Shown: positions 5,526 to 6,211 of the stretch, one piece after another | Layout: each line of letters opens with the position of its first letter | How positions within the stretch are numbered: position 1 is the first letter of the stretch | NCBI GenBank assembly: GCA_946611525.1 | Contig: CAMODS010000081.1 | Span: forward strand, 1 to 6,211 | DNA length: 6,211 bases | Direction: 5' to 3' | Source of the DNA: an uncultured Lachnospiraceae bacterium | GTDB lineage: Bacteria > Bacillota > Clostridia > Lachnospirales > Lachnospiraceae | Notes under the pieces: model-generated | What the model was told of the DNA's origin: nothing | What the model saw: only the letters and a program-made list of their open reading frames with translations | Databases searched by the model: none | Made by a program: the position numbers and the translations under genes

Positions 5526-6211
5526 TGGCAAAGGCGCTTTTTATCGCGGAGAAGCCTTCTGTCGCAGCTTCCTTTGCGGAGGTTTTGGGAGAAAAGCTTT
5601 CCTCCCGAGACGGCTACCGTGAGGGGGAGCATGCCATTGTGACCTGGTGCGTGGGTCATCTGGTGGGCATGAGCTACCCCGACAAGTATGACGAAAAATT
5701 TAAAAAGTGGCGATTTGACACGTTGCCTTTTTTGCCGGAAGAGTATCTGTATGAGGTGCTTCCGGGGACGAAAAAGCAGTTCGACATCGTATGCGGGCTG
5801 CTCAATCGTGATGATGTGGACCGGATCTATGTGTGCACCGATGCAGGACGTGAGGGAGAGTATATCTACCGTCTGGTGCGGCAGATGTCCGGGGTCTCCG
5901 GCAAGGCAGAAAAGCGTGTGTGGATCGATTCCCAGACCGAGGAGGAGATGAAGAGGGGTATCCGTGAGGCAAAGGATATCTCGGAGTATGACAATCTTTC
6001 CACCTCGGCTTATTTGCGTGCCAAGGAAGACTATCTCATGGGCATAAACTTTTCAAGGGTTTTAGCTCTGCGATACGGCCGTGTCATGGCATCGTTTTTG
6101 AATATGGATTTTTGCAAGGTGGCTGTGGGCCGCGTCATGACCTGTGTGCTTGGCATGGTGGTCCGTCGTGAGAGGGAGATCAGGGGCTTTGAAAAGACGC
6201 CTTTTTACCGG
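5525..6211 (+). CDS. topB: DNA topoisomerase III, N-terminal part (3' end outside window)
   Basis: A type IA topoisomerase that cuts one DNA strand through a 5'-phosphotyrosine link and decatenates or relaxes DNA. The window holds 229 residues, about a third of the usual ~600-700, and the frame is still open at 6211. The Toprim domain is clear: MAKALFIAEKPSVA, with catalytic Glu9, then VTWCVGHLVGM (39-49) and the acidic motif CTDAGREGEYIYR (104-116: D106, E110, E112). RVWIDSQTEEE (131-141) marks the exit from Toprim. LRAKEDYLMGINFSRVL (164-180) and AVGRVMTCVLGMVVRRERE (200-218) are the conserved DNA-gate/hinge segments. The active-site tyrosine lies beyond the window. TDAGREGE in place of TDADREGE is, from memory, common in Firmicutes topoisomerase III and not a defect. 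The gene overlaps the ATPase by one base. A chromosomal or mobile-element paralogue cannot be told apart here. Confidence 0.95.
   Translation, partial: MAKALFIAEKPSVAASFAEVLGEKLSSRDGYREGEHAIVTWCVGHLVGMSYPDKYDEKFKKWRFDTLPFLPEEYLYEVLPGTKKQFDIVCGLLNRDDVDRIYVCTDAGREGEYIYRLVRQMSGVSGKAEKRVWIDSQTEEEMKRGIREAKDISEYDNLSTSAYLRAKEDYLMGINFSRVLALRYGRVMASFLNMDFCKVAVGRVMTCVLGMVVRREREIRGFEKTPFYR

Noticed and set aside
5840..5863. TDAGREGE in TopB as a lost catalytic residue
   Set aside because: Glycine at this position is, as far as I recall, usual in Firmicutes topoisomerase III; D106, E110 and E112 are present.
5194..5951. Further short frames overlapping the ATPase and topB genes
   Set aside because: They are out-of-frame readings of two well-supported genes whose protein motifs are intact.
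1..6211. A defence island, CRISPR array, prophage or insertion element
   Set aside because: There are no spaced direct repeats, transposase or integrase motifs, or recognised defence effectors; topB alone is not evidence for a mobile element.

Overview
The window looks like chromosomal DNA from an anaerobic Bacillota, most probably a gut or rumen Lachnospiraceae (Butyrivibrio/Roseburia-like). This rests on three things recognised from memory, without a database search: a fermentative ATP-type PEP carboxykinase; a secreted repeat protein ending in the BspA-type leucine-rich repeats and lysine-rich tail common in that family; and the clostridial form of topoisomerase III. All four genes lie on the + strand. 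There is no rRNA, tRNA, CRISPR array, transposase or integrase.

Layout: (1) 1-807 is the C-terminal half of pckA, a central-metabolism gene cut by the window edge. (2) 808-950 is a leader/intergenic region. It holds a strong intrinsic terminator (896-931) only 19 bases before the next start codon, plus a possible competing hairpin and small repeats. (3) 951-4100 encodes a 1049-residue exported mosaic protein: signal peptide, internalin-like LRRs, a Listeria-Bacteroides B-repeat, an Ig-like domain, a Thr-rich linker and a very basic BspA-like C-terminus. (4) 4101-4163 is a short gap that contains a palindromic element resembling a small interspersed repeat seen in many bacterial genomes. (5) 4164-5525 encodes an AAA-type ATPase with a C-terminal DUF234-like, PD-(D/E)XK-like region. 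It starts at TTG and has a degenerate Walker A motif. (6) 5525-6211 is the N-terminal part of topoisomerase III (topB). It overlaps the ATPase by one base and runs off the window.

The ATPase and topB are very likely translationally coupled. No T-tract terminator separates the LRR gene from the ATPase, so read-through from 951 to topB is possible. pckA is insulated by its own terminator. I see no clear multi-gene novel system. The best leads are the degenerate ATPase coupled to a topoisomerase, the palindromic repeat next to its ribosome binding site, and the terminator placed in the leader of the surface-protein gene.
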